A DNA stretch of 64,000 nt. Origin: Microcyclospora pomicola (lineage: Eukaryota; Ascomycota; Dothideomycetes; Capnodiales). The notes under the pieces were generated by a model. That model was not told the origin of the DNA, searched no databases, and was given only the letters and a program-made list of their open reading frames with translations. The translations under genes were made by a program, and so were the position numbers. The stretch is taken from positions 186,001 to 250,000 of the forward strand of contig NHNY01000020.1 of NCBI GenBank assembly GCA_002786065.1. The letters are read 5' to 3'. Shown piece after piece: positions 54,823-64,000 of this stretch. How positions within the stretch are numbered: position 1 is the stretch's first letter; every line of letters starts with the position of its first letter.

Positions 54823-56511
54823 TTACTGCCTCCTGGCCCGCGGATCCGCCGCCTCACGCCGTCTATAATCGCGCTGTTCCTTCGTTCCCATACTTCCGCC
54901 GCCACCCTCGATCCGCCTCTCCCAGCCTCCAAGCCGCACCACCAATGCCGTAGCATTATCAGCTCCACCCTCGCCAGCGCTGGTCTCCACGGCAAAGGCC
55001 ACGAGCGCATCCGCTGCTTGCGCAGGCGTCTTGGCTTCTTTGACGATATCGACGACTTCTTGGTCACTGAGGTGGCCACTCACGCCATCGGATACGAGCA
55101 CCAGGAAGGAGTACTGGGATGGCGAGAGTTGCGCGATGGCGATCTGCGGTTCTGCCGACACGCCCATGCGTTTCGAAGAGATGTCGCCAAACGCGCGGGT
55201 GTTGGCCAGGCCACCCATGCGCTCCTCACCGAAGGAGTCGGTATTGAAGGCGCCGGCGAAGCGGCGGAGGCGAGTGGCTTCAACAGGTGCGGAAGGATGA
55301 TGGTCGGTGGTGAGCGGCTCGACTTTGCCGTCGTCTGTTTTGCAAAGCAAGATGCGCGTGTCACCGACGTGCCCGACTAAGAGTGTACTTGGTGACGAAG
55401 GGTGCCAGAAAGGTGTTGGTGTTGGGGTGGAGATCATGGCCACGGATGCTGTAGAGCCGCCCTTGAAACGTGTCGTCCCACCAATTGGTGCTTTGAGATC
55501 TGGCGTGGATGAAGGCCTTTTGGAGTTCAGCCGGAAATTCTGCGAAGCAGGCCGCGAAGGATGGAAGAGGACATCATCGTCGTTTAGTGGGCGATCGGAA
55601 AGTACTGGATCATCGACCAACGAAGCTTGTGATCTCTGTGCTTTGGGCTCTTCCGTATGTTTCTTCGCCTGGGCCGCCGTGAAGTCAAGGTCGGCTTTCA
55701 GGAACGCATAGGTCATGATTGTTTCAATTGAACTGTTATTTGCAGTCGCAGGTGCATTAGGATCCAAAGCTGGGAAGTGTTCGGGTCGAAAGCGTTTGAA
55801 GTAGCCACCAACAGTCTCCTTCCAAGTCGAGACAAGACTTTTCTGCAGGTCTTCCGCATCCTGTTCGCCCATGACACCACCTTCCAAGTCCATCTCGTCC
55901 GCGTCAGCAGCATCGTCCTTTTGTAGACTGCTCTCCAGCCCAAAGATCAGGGCGGACTCCTCCACGTATCCATGCAAGCGATCTCGTAAGAAGTCGCTGC
56001 ACTCTGAGCCACCGTGTCCATCAAACACACCAAAGTAGAAGACCTGCGGGTCTCCACTCTCGCCACTCGCTGCCTGCGCCGAGTCTGGGTTGGGATGTTT
56101 GCTCAAGCTCACAGGCCGCCGCTTCGCAAAGGCAGGAATCTCAATGGTGCCTGCTTGGTATTTATCCTCATTATATGGCCTGCTCCCACGGCTCACGGCA
56201 GCGCCGAAGTGATGCTTCGCGCTCTTGATTGGTATGCGCACGATCGTCGTTCCTCGTTTTCCTTGAGCTTCAGCGATCTGTGAAGCACTTCTGGTCGGAC
56301 CGGAATGCGGTTGGGACTCATTTCGTGGCAGTCCATGGCCCAGGCCACCTTGCCTGCTGTCGGGGGCGAGACTGGAGGAAGGGATATGGGTGACGAAATA
56401 GTCGTGGAAAGCTCTTCGTGGCTGCTGAGAGACATCGGTGAACACAGCTTGCAATGCTGTTCGAGCGCTGTAGGGGCGTCCTAGGTGATGCATATTTGAA
56501 AAGCCGGTCAT
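54823..56511 (-). CDS. PP2C-type protein phosphatase, probably mitochondrial (Ptc6-like)
   Basis: The start is ATG 56511 (MTGFSNMHHLGRP), 562 aa; two codons upstream begin at TTG. The N-terminus is Arg-rich and low in acids, like a mitochondrial presequence, as in yeast Ptc5-7. PP2C motifs in order: SRPYNEDKY, VFDGHGGSE (metal-binding Asp and Gly), VGHVGDTRILL, LVLVSDGVSGHLS and GGADNATALVV. Two long low-complexity inserts (about 200-300 and 315-360) interrupt the core, as in yeast Ptc6 (Aup1). All metal-ligand aspartates I can identify are kept, so it should be an active Mn/Mg-dependent Ser/Thr phosphatase. Ptc6 regulates pyruvate dehydrogenase and mitophagy in yeast; that role here is inference. 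Confidence 0.85.
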   Translation of the reverse strand: MTGFSNMHHLGRPYSARTALQAVFTDVSQQPRRAFHDYFVTHIPSSSLAPDSRQGGLGHGLPRNESQPHSGPTRSASQIAEAQGKRGTTIVRIPIKSAKHHFGAAVSRGSRPYNEDKYQAGTIEIPAFAKRRPVSLSKHPNPDSAQAASGESGDPQVFYFGVFDGHGGSECSDFLRDRLHGYVEESALIFGLESSLQKDDAADADEMDLEGGVMGEQDAEDLQKSLVSTWKETVGGYFKRFRPEHFPALDPNAPATANNSSIETIMTYAFLKADLDFTAAQAKKHTEEPKAQRSQASLVDDPVLSDRPLNDDDVLFHPSRPASQNFRLNSKRPSSTPDLKAPIGGTTRFKGGSTASVAMISTPTPTPFWHPSSPSTLLVGHVGDTRILLCKTDDGKVEPLTTDHHPSAPVEATRLRRFAGAFNTDSFGEERMGGLANTRAFGDISSKRMGVSAEPQIAIAQLSPSQYSFLVLVSDGVSGHLSDQEVVDIVKEAKTPAQAADALVAFAVETSAGEGGADNATALVVRLGGWERRIEGGGGSMGTKEQRDYRRREAADPRARRQ

Positions 56512-57244
56512 GATCAAGAATTATGGCGGCGCTCCTGGCGCTCGCAGTAACGCACTTCCAGCATAGGATGTAGGGACGGGAGGTGGAGTGCTAGGGTTGA
56601 AGATCGACCAGAGATGACGGAGAGGAGAAGATCTGCCGGGGATGAAGTCACAGGCTCGACACGAGCTCTCCGCTGGGGCCGATAATTGTTCGAACGTCAG
56701 TATCGAACGATTCCAAGTATATGCCCGAAATACAAATATATCAAGCGGCCAGCAGAGTTACATTGGGCACCGAATGCTACGAACTACCTCATGGCTGCTA
56801 AAATCTCTGAGGAAGAATGTCCTTCCGCCGGACCGTCGATTCTAAAGCAAGCGCGGAATGTTCTTGTTAGGCAGAATCTCTGCATAAGGTAAGGTAGTTA
56901 CTTTACCTTAGGTGCCGTACAGACATTACCTTATGGCGACAACCTCTATCAAAGTGCGGTGACATGTCAAATGCCTACCTCAGGTACTTCTAGGTCACCT
57001 TCTGCCTGCATGCCCGTCTAGAGGCGTCCACCAACGCGCATGGGTATCAAGGTAACGTTAAGGTAGGTTTGCAACAGTGTCGTAGGCGCATCAGAATACC
57101 TAGTAAGCTCGAAAAGAAACCGCATCTACATACCTCTACCTTTACGAAGCGATTCTATCAGTACCGTGCATCTTCATGTCGCCTAATGACGTTTCAAACG
57201 TGCCACTGCAGTTCCTTATGCTACACAAAGCTTTAGGAGTTTTC
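56512..57244. other. PP2C promoter with AGGTA motif cluster
   Basis: No gene is seen in 733 bp. A dense cluster of AAGGTA/TACCTT elements runs from 56885 to about 57140. Confidence 0.5.
56885..57140. promoter_or_regulatory. Cluster of AAGGTA/TACCTT elements
   Basis: TAAGGTAA (56885-56892) and TTACCTTA (56903-56910) form an inverted repeat. Further copies follow: TTACCTTA near 56926, TACCTCAGGTA near 56975, AAGGTAACGTTAAGGTAGG near 57050, ATACCTAG near 57100 and TACCTCTACCTTTA near 57131. The density is well above the rest of the window. It lies 370-630 bp upstream of the PP2C start. Confidence 0.5.
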
Positions 57245-58804
57245 TCATTGACTGTCTGCCATGCCGCCTACCAAAACCACTCCAGGCGGCGGTTCTGGCA
57301 CCGCAGAGACAGCGGGCTTGCCAAGGTTCATCTTGCACTCGCTACGCCAGTCTCGTGGAGTGAAGGAATCGGCTGCCTCCTTGAATGCGGCGAGCGTACA
57401 GAATTGCTTCCCATCGATGCGTGAACCATCGCTAGTGCTCAGATGTCGCTCAGGCTTCGCAGCACAGTATGGCAAGGTGAGTGCACGATCATTGTAGCGT
57501 AAGCGGACATAGTGTCCATCCAGTGATGATATTTGCGTGGAAGACATTTCGCTGATTGGGGCACGCTGGTCCGCATTGCTTGACGAGGCAGCAGCAAAAA
57601 GAGCGGTCCACCAAGAAGGTCGGGTCGGTTGAGGCTCGGGCATCTTGTTATCCTGGAACAACTCGAAAGCGATTGACGACGTGAAATTTGGCCATTTGTC
57701 CCTGCCTACCTCGTAAGTACCGAGTGATGCGAGAAAGCTTGCCAAGGTGGTGTCATGGCACCCAGCCATAGAGATCTTGAAACTGGGCTTAGTGACTCGT
57801 TCAACCATGTTCTCAACCACATCACCAACTGCGGCGCCGATGCCAAGCTTCCTGTACTCGTTGAGCTCCTGATAACCTTGAAACCATTCCTCGGTGACGA
57901 TGCGGTCGATGTTCTTCCGAACACCATCATCGTAGAATTCCTTTGCTAAGCTTACCCCATGCTTTCCAACCACGGACTTCTCATGCGCCAGGGTAGCATT
58001 GGTACTGTCCATGATTCCGCTAAGCCTGGGGTGGGAGTCGACAGCAATTCGAGACTGAACACCATCCTTGCCTTTCGGCATATATTTCCCAATTTTAGCA
58101 TTGATGTAATCCATCTCTGGAGACGAGTTCCACAATGATGCCGCGCGTTCAGCAAAAGCAGCACTAAGTTCTGCAAAACGGGGACAGGCACCCTCATTCG
58201 GGAAAAGGGTCTCTTCCTGCATAGAGCGAGTCACCACAGCTGGTATAGAGGAAGGACCGCGGGTTGAGGATGGGTACAGCCCAACGAAGGCTTGCTGAAC
58301 GCTTTCCAAGGCGCGAGGTACAGGAGTCGAGCGTAAAAGCAGGATGCTGTCAATGTCCATACCCGCTGCCAACAGGTTATTTGGCAGAAAATTGAGTTGA
58401 TCGACATAAAGCTTCCGGAGCCGCTGGCCAAGTTCCAAGGTAGTCTCTCGTCCACGATCTGTCAGCTCGCCGGGTTGACATATGCCCTCGGCCTCGCCTG
58501 CAGCACTACGACGGAGACGACGACCATCGCCATTGAACTGCTCTAGGTGGCGTCTCCAAACCAAATCACTCCATGATGGGTCACCTTTGCTTGCAGCACT
58601 TGCCAGAGCTACACTTCGTAATCTTCTTGCGGATTCGCATAAGGGCCAATGGGGCTCCAGGCCGGCATTCTGGAAGCGTGGCGATACGGGTGTACGCTCG
58701 CCGTGTCTGAGGAGGATCTGCACTTGAATGAGCTTTAGTGAAGAAGGATAAAGTGCATCGATTTCTGGCAATGTGTACGACGGCAGCGGTACAAGGGTGG
58801 TCAT
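57245..58804 (-). CDS. Histidine acid phosphatase family protein
   Basis: Single exon from ATG 58804, 519 aa. The catalytic RHGERTP lies at residues 33-39 and the second-half HD dipeptide in MAGCHDTTLA near 350, so both active-site parts are intact. The layout, with LTDRGRETTLELGQRLRKLY and LLRSTPVPRALESVQQAFVGLYP, resembles the intracellular branch that includes human ACP6 (lysophosphatidic acid phosphatase) rather than secreted phytases. No signal peptide is seen, although a few residues at the C-terminus are hydrophobic (PGVVLVGG). Substrate is unknown. A TAGGTA element lies about 55 bp upstream. Confidence 0.87.
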   Translation of the reverse strand: MTTLVPLPSYTLPEIDALYPSSLKLIQVQILLRHGERTPVSPRFQNAGLEPHWPLCESARRLRSVALASAASKGDPSWSDLVWRRHLEQFNGDGRRLRRSAAGEAEGICQPGELTDRGRETTLELGQRLRKLYVDQLNFLPNNLLAAGMDIDSILLLRSTPVPRALESVQQAFVGLYPSSTRGPSSIPAVVTRSMQEETLFPNEGACPRFAELSAAFAERAASLWNSSPEMDYINAKIGKYMPKGKDGVQSRIAVDSHPRLSGIMDSTNATLAHEKSVVGKHGVSLAKEFYDDGVRKNIDRIVTEEWFQGYQELNEYRKLGIGAAVGDVVENMVERVTKPSFKISMAGCHDTTLASFLASLGTYEVGRDKWPNFTSSIAFELFQDNKMPEPQPTRPSWWTALFAAASSSNADQRAPISEMSSTQISSLDGHYVRLRYNDRALTLPYCAAKPERHLSTSDGSRIDGKQFCTLAAFKEAADSFTPRDWRSECKMNLGKPAVSAVPEPPPGVVLVGGMADSQ

Positions 58805-59072
58805 CTTGTGCTGTCGACAAAAGTTTTACATTCGAAGCAGTGGAAAGGACTTATACATAGGTATCTTTCTCGTATTCCATTTCACCTTGGCGGTGAACAA
58901 CATAGGGACAGTCCTGCTCCCAATGGTGATGGCGGAGCTTAATCTCCTTTAGGAATGAAGCCGCACGACACCTCTACCAACATGACAGTCGCAGACAACG
59001 CGCATGTGCTCCAGACTGCATTTGTGTGACAGAAGCACGCATGCCCTTCACTATGAGTGTTGTTATGTCATA

Positions 59073-61604
59073 ATGAACAAAGTCGTGACCGCGCGACATA
59101 CAGCAGCAAAAGAATCAGTCATACCGTGGGTCTGTGCCAAATGCAGAGCTTCGGCGTATGGGTCAGTGGTGGTCAATCGGACTTCTGGTCTAGCAAGCAG
59201 GAATCAAGAAACGGTCAGGACGAGAAGCCTTGAGAGACGATTTCACACCACTGCTGTTCCCCTGCCACGATCATCGAGTATCACTCAGCCTGTGAAGCGG
59301 GAGGGCACGGAAAGATGGGCGACGCAGTCCCCCTTACAACACGAGCGAGATGGAACACAACAGGGACCGGACCTTTCACGGTCACCAAGAGATGGAGGAC
59401 AATCCGTGCGGCGAAAACAAAACGCAGATTCCGTGAGCAGTATGCTGGATCCTGCTGTCCTACTGTCTAAGCTCAGAAGCGTAGAGCCTATCGAAATGAA
59501 TCGTATAGAACTGGGAAGTACAGATGGCCGACGTGGCCGGAAGTCCGTGTCTGCATCTGCATCCAAGAAGACTATACAGTCCAGCTTAAAGGACCAACCT
59601 GCGGTAGTCAATGCTTCACAAAATCCGACCACACCTGGCTATTCCAGTCCAAACTTATCGCCCTTTTCAGCCCAGGACGCTACGTGGAACACGGCCGGCA
59701 TGTCTGACCGCGAAATTGTCTATATCACATCTTTACTTCGAAAGTTTCATCCTTCCATGAACCTTTCGCAAGTAAGAAGCGTATTCGTCCAGCTCCAGAG
59801 GTACGCTGCTAACCCGCAGAACTCTAAAGCTCCCGCACTGATTTACGAACGTCTGATTGCATCCTACTTGAATCTACGTAACCCCGCCGGCGCTATCGAA
59901 GTATACAATGCTTTTATCAAGGCAGGACATAAGCCTACAGTCAGAACCTATGCAGTTCTGATGAGAGGTGCCGCAAAAGGGAGAGACATAAAAGCCTTGC
60001 AGGCTTTTTGGACGCGCATGAGAGAGTCCGGGACCAAAGGGGACGCACATATCTGGTCGATCCTGATATTTGGGTTGATTCGGGCTGGTAAGATTGAGGA
60101 AGGCGTGCATGCACTTGAAAGTATGGGCAAAGAATGGATTGCAGCTGCGAGAGAACAGCACAGCAAACCTCGAACAAAGTCTACTGTCAAGTCAAAACCT
60201 ATAAAGCATAGCGCGGATCTGAAAACATCAGACCTCCTCGCCATATACCCCGATTCGATGCTTGCAGACGGCACACCAAAACCGACTATCGCAATACTCA
60301 ACACGGCTATTGCTGCTCTCGCGTCCCGTAAGTCCTCACTCATACCCAAAGTCTTGAGCTGGGGAAACTACTTCGCACTGCAACCCGATCGGCGGACATA
60401 CAACTCTTTGCTCCACATGGCGATGCGCCAGGGCAAGTCCGATGAAGCTGTGACTATCCTAAAGCGGATGAAAAGCGAGAATATAGGCACGGACTCATCG
60501 ACGTGGACTGTTGTGCTTCACTCTTGGTTCGAAATGGGCGGCCTCACACAGACTTCTGACGAAGAAGTTGCGGCGAAAGTCCTCGGGTTCGTTGACGCCG
60601 TAAGTGGTGAGCTAAAGTCTCGTGTTGACGAGAAAGGCTACGCCATCATTATCAACTCGTTTCTGAAGTATCGCAACAATGCGTCTCTCGCGCAACGTGC
60701 GATTCAACACATGGTTACATCCGGTTTGAGGCCCACAACCCAGATCTATACCATGCTGGCTACATATTTCTTCCAGAATTCGAAAGCTCCCGAGGCTCAG
60801 GCACACAGTACGGCTGCTCTGATGCGCCACACCAGTCATGACCAAGACGAGGCTACATATGATCCGGTCGTTCACGACGACCCAGCAGTAGAGGACGAGG
60901 TGTGGCAAGATCCGACCAGCGACCATAACCGGGCTAAGAGTCCTCTTGATCTAGACCTTGACGCCAGATCGACAAACGAACTCGCAGTGATCGACAAGTT
61001 TACGGAGGTTGTGCCGGACTACGCATCTCTAGCAGCGTTGTGGAAGCACGTCACTTCAAGCGATGGTAAAGGCGTTGGGCTGGATGCCGTTTTCTTCGAT
61101 CGATTGATTGAAGGCTACTCTGTACACCATCGGACATCACCCGATCGCCTGAACTCACAAGCTGCATCTCACTCTGACAGATCCGACGACGACGTCACAC
61201 AGCTGGGCTTTCCAATGATATGGCCTGCATTGAATCGCATGAGCACACTCGGAATGCAGCCATCGTGGCGTGCACTTGAGGCCCTCGTTCGTGCACTCGC
61301 GGAGAGGGATCAGTGGCGCGACTTCAAGAAGATTGTCGAGAAAGCACGGCGGCGCGTGAAGAGTTCACAAGGGCCAGACAGTGTTACCCGACGCTTCCAG
61401 CAGACGAATGCAGCAACATCAAATGGTCAGAGGTCTGTGGCCCCAAGCTCTGCCTTTGGTCAAGTTTCATTTTGGGACTTCGTAATCAGCACGGGTTACA
61501 TGGAAAAGGAGGGCTTTACCAAAGCGGAGGATGTCATGCTCTCAGCGGCAAGCGAAGATGGCCCCACCGCGAGTCGGTTCTCCGAGCTTATTGGACCGCG
61601 CTGA
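59073..61604 (+). CDS. Pentatricopeptide repeat protein, mitochondrial
   Basis: Start chosen at ATG 59073 (MNKVVTARHTAAK), 843 aa; ATG 59004 in the same frame would add 23 residues that spoil the presequence. The N-terminus is basic and contains RRFHTTAVP, a typical fungal mitochondrial cleavage context. PPR-type helical repeats are visible around residues 255-345 (AGAIEVYNAFIKAGHKPTVRTYAVLMRG, then KALQAFWTRMRESG), 435-475 (DRRTYNSLLHMAMRQGKSDEAVTILKRM) and 530-580. A linker at about 590-640 is acidic. Fungal PPR proteins bind mitochondrial RNA in processing, stability or translation. The exact orthologue is not clear. Confidence 0.82.
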   Translation: MNKVVTARHTAAKESVIPWVCAKCRASAYGSVVVNRTSGLASRNQETVRTRSLERRFHTTAVPLPRSSSITQPVKREGTERWATQSPLQHERDGTQQGPDLSRSPRDGGQSVRRKQNADSVSSMLDPAVLLSKLRSVEPIEMNRIELGSTDGRRGRKSVSASASKKTIQSSLKDQPAVVNASQNPTTPGYSSPNLSPFSAQDATWNTAGMSDREIVYITSLLRKFHPSMNLSQVRSVFVQLQRYAANPQNSKAPALIYERLIASYLNLRNPAGAIEVYNAFIKAGHKPTVRTYAVLMRGAAKGRDIKALQAFWTRMRESGTKGDAHIWSILIFGLIRAGKIEEGVHALESMGKEWIAAAREQHSKPRTKSTVKSKPIKHSADLKTSDLLAIYPDSMLADGTPKPTIAILNTAIAALASRKSSLIPKVLSWGNYFALQPDRRTYNSLLHMAMRQGKSDEAVTILKRMKSENIGTDSSTWTVVLHSWFEMGGLTQTSDEEVAAKVLGFVDAVSGELKSRVDEKGYAIIINSFLKYRNNASLAQRAIQHMVTSGLRPTTQIYTMLATYFFQNSKAPEAQAHSTAALMRHTSHDQDEATYDPVVHDDPAVEDEVWQDPTSDHNRAKSPLDLDLDARSTNELAVIDKFTEVVPDYASLAALWKHVTSSDGKGVGLDAVFFDRLIEGYSVHHRTSPDRLNSQAASHSDRSDDDVTQLGFPMIWPALNRMSTLGMQPSWRALEALVRALAERDQWRDFKKIVEKARRRVKSSQGPDSVTRRFQQTNAATSNGQRSVAPSSAFGQVSFWDFVISTGYMEKEGFTKAEDVMLSAASEDGPTASRFSELIGPR

Positions 61605-61892
61605 TAGCGTTCAAGCATGACATGCAAGTATTCACCTACTTATACCGACTACGGATCCATAGATTGCACGGCTCTTGTCGTTACGTGACATTTAAGATTA
61701 CGTGTGCTGCTATTGACTGGCCCACGAACATGCGTGCGCACCCGAGGCGGCGAGCTGCGGCGTCGTAATGAAACCAACCAACGCCGAAGACGTCGAAGGA
61801 GCGTTGGTGTCTCCCGTCAGCTTGATCTTATATTGGTCAGTCAGGATGTTCAAGGTCTATCAATGTAATTATCTCGATTTAGGGAATTGACA
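61605..61892. other. Short convergent spacer, PPR / MFS genes
   Basis: 288 bp between 3' ends with no gene seen. Confidence 0.5.
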
Positions 61893-63500
61893 TTATGGAG
61901 ACGATGTATATGGCGATCTTTGTCGCCATCGCACTCCGTATCTGTAGACCAGCACAGGGATCGGAGCCACGGCTAGACTCGCTCCGCCGAGAATGGTGAA
62001 TGTCCAACCGTACCCCAACCTCGTGATCAATGGACCAGTAGTGAGGGGCAGGAACGTGCTCATCAGACATCTCGTCACAATCAGAGTGGTCAGAGCAGAG
62101 GCTGAGTACAGGTCGAATGTGTCGACGACGTACGCTGCAAGAGGCAACCAGGCCAACAGAACATTCGCCCCAACGAGCGCGACACACACGAGGAGGAGTG
62201 GTAGACTCAAGTTGTACTCGGCGATCCAACCGTACGATACGACAAGCAGCGGTAGTACGATGCCGGAGAGGATAGCCAGAGGTAGCCGATACTCGGGTCG
62301 ACTGACGCCCTGATTCCTCTTACTGAGCCAGATGTAGATCCGATCTAGAGCTGAATTGCAGAGAAAGACACTGAAGGTAGACCCGATACCTGTGATCGAC
62401 GAGTCAGAGCACGAACACGATAGGTTCATCTCTAGGATGTACTTACTAAAGCTCATGAAAGCTGTGCCCGTCAAGGCAGGGGAAAGCTCGTAGATGTCTT
62501 CCAGAATATCAGGTAGCGTCGTCGCCATGACATAGAACCAAGTGAATAGCAGCGAGCCGAAAAGGCATATGCTCATTAGCACGCCTGATCCGAAGAAGAC
62601 GACTATGGGCCGCTTCACAGATGTCCACAGCTTCGCAGAGAATGTTTCAACCTTGTCGGAATTGTCATAGATGGTTCTGATGGCAGAGTTTCCAGTCTCC
62701 TGTCTGAGTCTCTCAGCTCGCTTCCCTAAGATGGCGACCTTGTATGTCTCTCTGAAAAAGGTGACGAATGCCAGTTGCGCTGCACTTGCGAGTCCCACAC
62801 TCATCCACAGTACCTGTCGCCACCCAGCGCTTTGAGCAATAGCTCCTGCAATGGCAGGCCCTACCGCGCCGCCAAGCAGTGGAGCCAACATGATGAGTGA
62901 CATGGCGCTGCCTCGCTGCTCCGGGACGAAGATGTCACCTACGATCGCAGGATTCAGTACATTACTCGCAACTGCCAGACCAGTCAAGGCCCGCGCAAAT
63001 ATCAGCAAGCTGGTACTTGGGCTTAACGCTGCAAGAACGGTTGATAATATGAACAACACATTGGCGCTGATCACGACCGGGTATCGACCAAGCAATTCCG
63101 ATAGGGGGGCAATGAGGAGCGGTCCAGCGCTTTCCCCGAGCTCCCAGATGGTCACAAGTAACACGCTCGCGAATTTGCGATAGTCCTGATCCGGCTCTGT
63201 TGGGGCCGAACCCTCTATATCCTGAATGATGTTTGAAGCCACGGGAACCAGCGAGATGCAAGTGAACGTCCTAGAATATGAATCGTCAGCTTGAGAAGTC
63301 GAAACAGAAGACCTGACTTCGACTGCATACACCGTAAAACTGGTAAAAGCAAGCAGGCTCACGATGCCCCATTTATATGCTGGCGGCCAGTCCATGGGAT
63401 TGTCTGGATCGCCATTGGGGTCAAAGTCAATGACCTCATCCTTGACGGTCACATCGACTGGAGTGTCTGCTCCGTGAAGCAAAGATGTACTCTCGTCCAT
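61893..63500 (-). CDS. MFS transporter, DHA1 multidrug-type
   Basis: Three exons, 63500-63331, 63270-62447 and 62389-61893, give 496 aa. The introns (60 and 57 nt) are stop-free multiples of three, so an unspliced 535-aa frame also exists; splicing restores SFTVTFTCISLVPVA and the MSFSIGSTFSVF region of helix seven. Start ATG 63500 (MDESTSLLHG). Twelve membrane helices are expected. Family motifs: NPMDWPPAYKW before helix one, WELGESAGPLLIAPLSELLGRYPV (motif A region), and RALTGLAVAS with NPAIVGDIF. Related proteins are fungal drug or polyamine exporters. No biosynthetic cluster lies beside it, so the substrate is open. Confidence 0.88.
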   Translation of the reverse strand: MDESTSLLHGADTPVDVTVKDEVIDFDPNGDPDNPMDWPPAYKWGIVSLLAFTSFTVYAVEVRSSVSTSQADDSYSRTFTCISLVPVASNIIQDIEGSAPTEPDQDYRKFASVLLVTIWELGESAGPLLIAPLSELLGRYPVVISANVLFILSTVLAALSPSTSLLIFARALTGLAVASNVLNPAIVGDIFVPEQRGSAMSLIMLAPLLGGAVGPAIAGAIAQSAGWRQVLWMSVGLASAAQLAFVTFFRETYKVAILGKRAERLRQETGNSAIRTIYDNSDKVETFSAKLWTSVKRPIVVFFGSGVLMSICLFGSLLFTWFYVMATTLPDILEDIYELSPALTGTAFMSFSKYILEMNLSCSCSDSSITGIGSTFSVFLCNSALDRIYIWLSKRNQGVSRPEYRLPLAILSGIVLPLLVVSYGWIAEYNLSLPLLLVCVALVGANVLLAWLPLAAYVVDTFDLYSASALTTLIVTRCLMSTFLPLTTGPLITRLGYGWTFTILGGASLAVAPIPVLVYRYGVRWRQRSPYTSSP

Positions 63501-64000
63501 GGCCGCGCTTCAGCCTGTGCAGCAAGCACAGAAGAATGTTATTTAGAGGACTGTATCAATGATGAGACAGGGCGCGAAAGCCATGATGTACATAGGTATG
63601 TAATTTAGCACTAGAGGGGATGAGTAATGGTACAGATACCAGGATGCAAGCCTACGACCACCTGCATCTATAGAGCTATCGATTTGTAATCGCCAGCACG
63701 TTGGCGGTGCGAGACGCTTCATCTGGCATTGTCTGTCTCAGGGTCGATCTTCCGGGTCGATCACCGCGCAAAAGGTTTATATTGCCTGAAACTGGGATCG
63801 AATTTGACATGAGTGTATGTATTCATGTTGGAATGAAAACGTGAAGCGAAGATCATTTGCGCGGACGTCACGTACAATGGTGGTGGTGGTGCGGAAGAGC
63901 ACAAATGATAAGCCGCTCTGGATTTCCCCTTTGGGACATGCCGACAACCAAAGAAAAATCGTTGATCGATGCACCAAGGCCCACCACTATCTGTAGGTCG
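63501..64000. other. MFS gene promoter to window end
   Basis: No gene is seen. It contains the inverted repeat TACATA-GG-TATGTA at 63589-63602 about 90 bp upstream of the MFS ATG, and a (TGG)5 microsatellite near 63875-63890. Confidence 0.5.
63589..63602. promoter_or_regulatory. Inverted repeat TACATA-GG-TATGTA
   Basis: Perfect 6-bp arms around GG, about 90 bp upstream of the MFS start, including the TAGGTA core. A regulatory role is inferred. Confidence 0.3.

Noticed and set aside
63875-63890. (TGG)n tract as a functional element
   Set aside because: A short trinucleotide microsatellite of about five units, common by chance and without context.
1-64000. tRNA genes, CRISPR arrays, transposons, viral elements, secondary-metabolite cluster
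   Set aside because: I found no cloverleaf with A and B boxes, no spaced direct repeats, no transposase, reverse transcriptase or terminal repeats, and no polyketide, peptide or terpene synthase. A lone MFS gene is not evidence of a cluster.

Overview
The window is nuclear DNA of a filamentous ascomycete (Pezizomycotina). Genes are compact, introns are short (about 50-60 nt, GT-AG, with CTRAC/CTGAC-like branch sites) and about 24 protein genes lie on both strands. Family content (fused MoaA/MoaC, an Lsb5-like VHS-GAT protein, a secretory LIP lipase, a DUF8004-like protein) and the amount of secreted protein suggest Dothideomycetes, but no rRNA or marker gene fixes the taxon. I saw no tRNA, rRNA, CRISPR, integrated virus or recognisable transposon.

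Layout. 0-10.4 kb is housekeeping: a VHS-GAT adaptor, the molybdenum-cofactor gene cnxABC, coatomer delta (RET2, minus strand) and an acidic protein of unknown function. 11.4-17.9 kb holds two long minus-strand genes, a DUF8004-like protein and an F-box protein. 18.4-27.0 kb holds a PLP aminotransferase divergent from a mitochondrial phosphate carrier, a secreted SGNH hydrolase and SEC63. 28.4-39.6 kb is a sparser, secretion-rich stretch: a cytosolic-type GH13 amylase, then four predicted secreted or wall proteins (LIP lipase, GPI-type Ser/Thr-rich wall protein, 327-aa secreted protein, 167-aa six-cysteine protein) with 0.5-2.5 kb gaps. 39.8-43.1 kb has a doubtful orphan gene and an amino-acid/choline-type permease. 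44-64 kb is mostly housekeeping again: DRS1 helicase, MSS51 divergent from RSE1, a mitochondrial-type PP2C, a histidine phosphatase, a PPR protein and an MFS transporter.

Gene models were refined by hand from splice signals, frame and family alignment recalled from memory. Many longest open frames begin at non-ATG codons, so I moved starts to the first plausible ATG or an upstream exon. Joined exon lengths were checked for divisibility by three.

The most interesting item is cnxABC. Its MoaA half ends in the catalytic Gly-Gly and a stop that overlap a splice donor. Using that donor joins MoaA in frame to MoaC through a long linker, and that linker carries what looks like an internal mitochondrial presequence (an R-C-Y-S cleavage motif). 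This is a fungal parallel of the alternative splicing and maturation known for human MOCS1. Other leads are a small membrane-protein ORF inside a 499-nt RSE1 intron, three stop-free introns of 3n length, a first coding exon consisting only of ATG, and AGGTA-based palindromes in several promoters.
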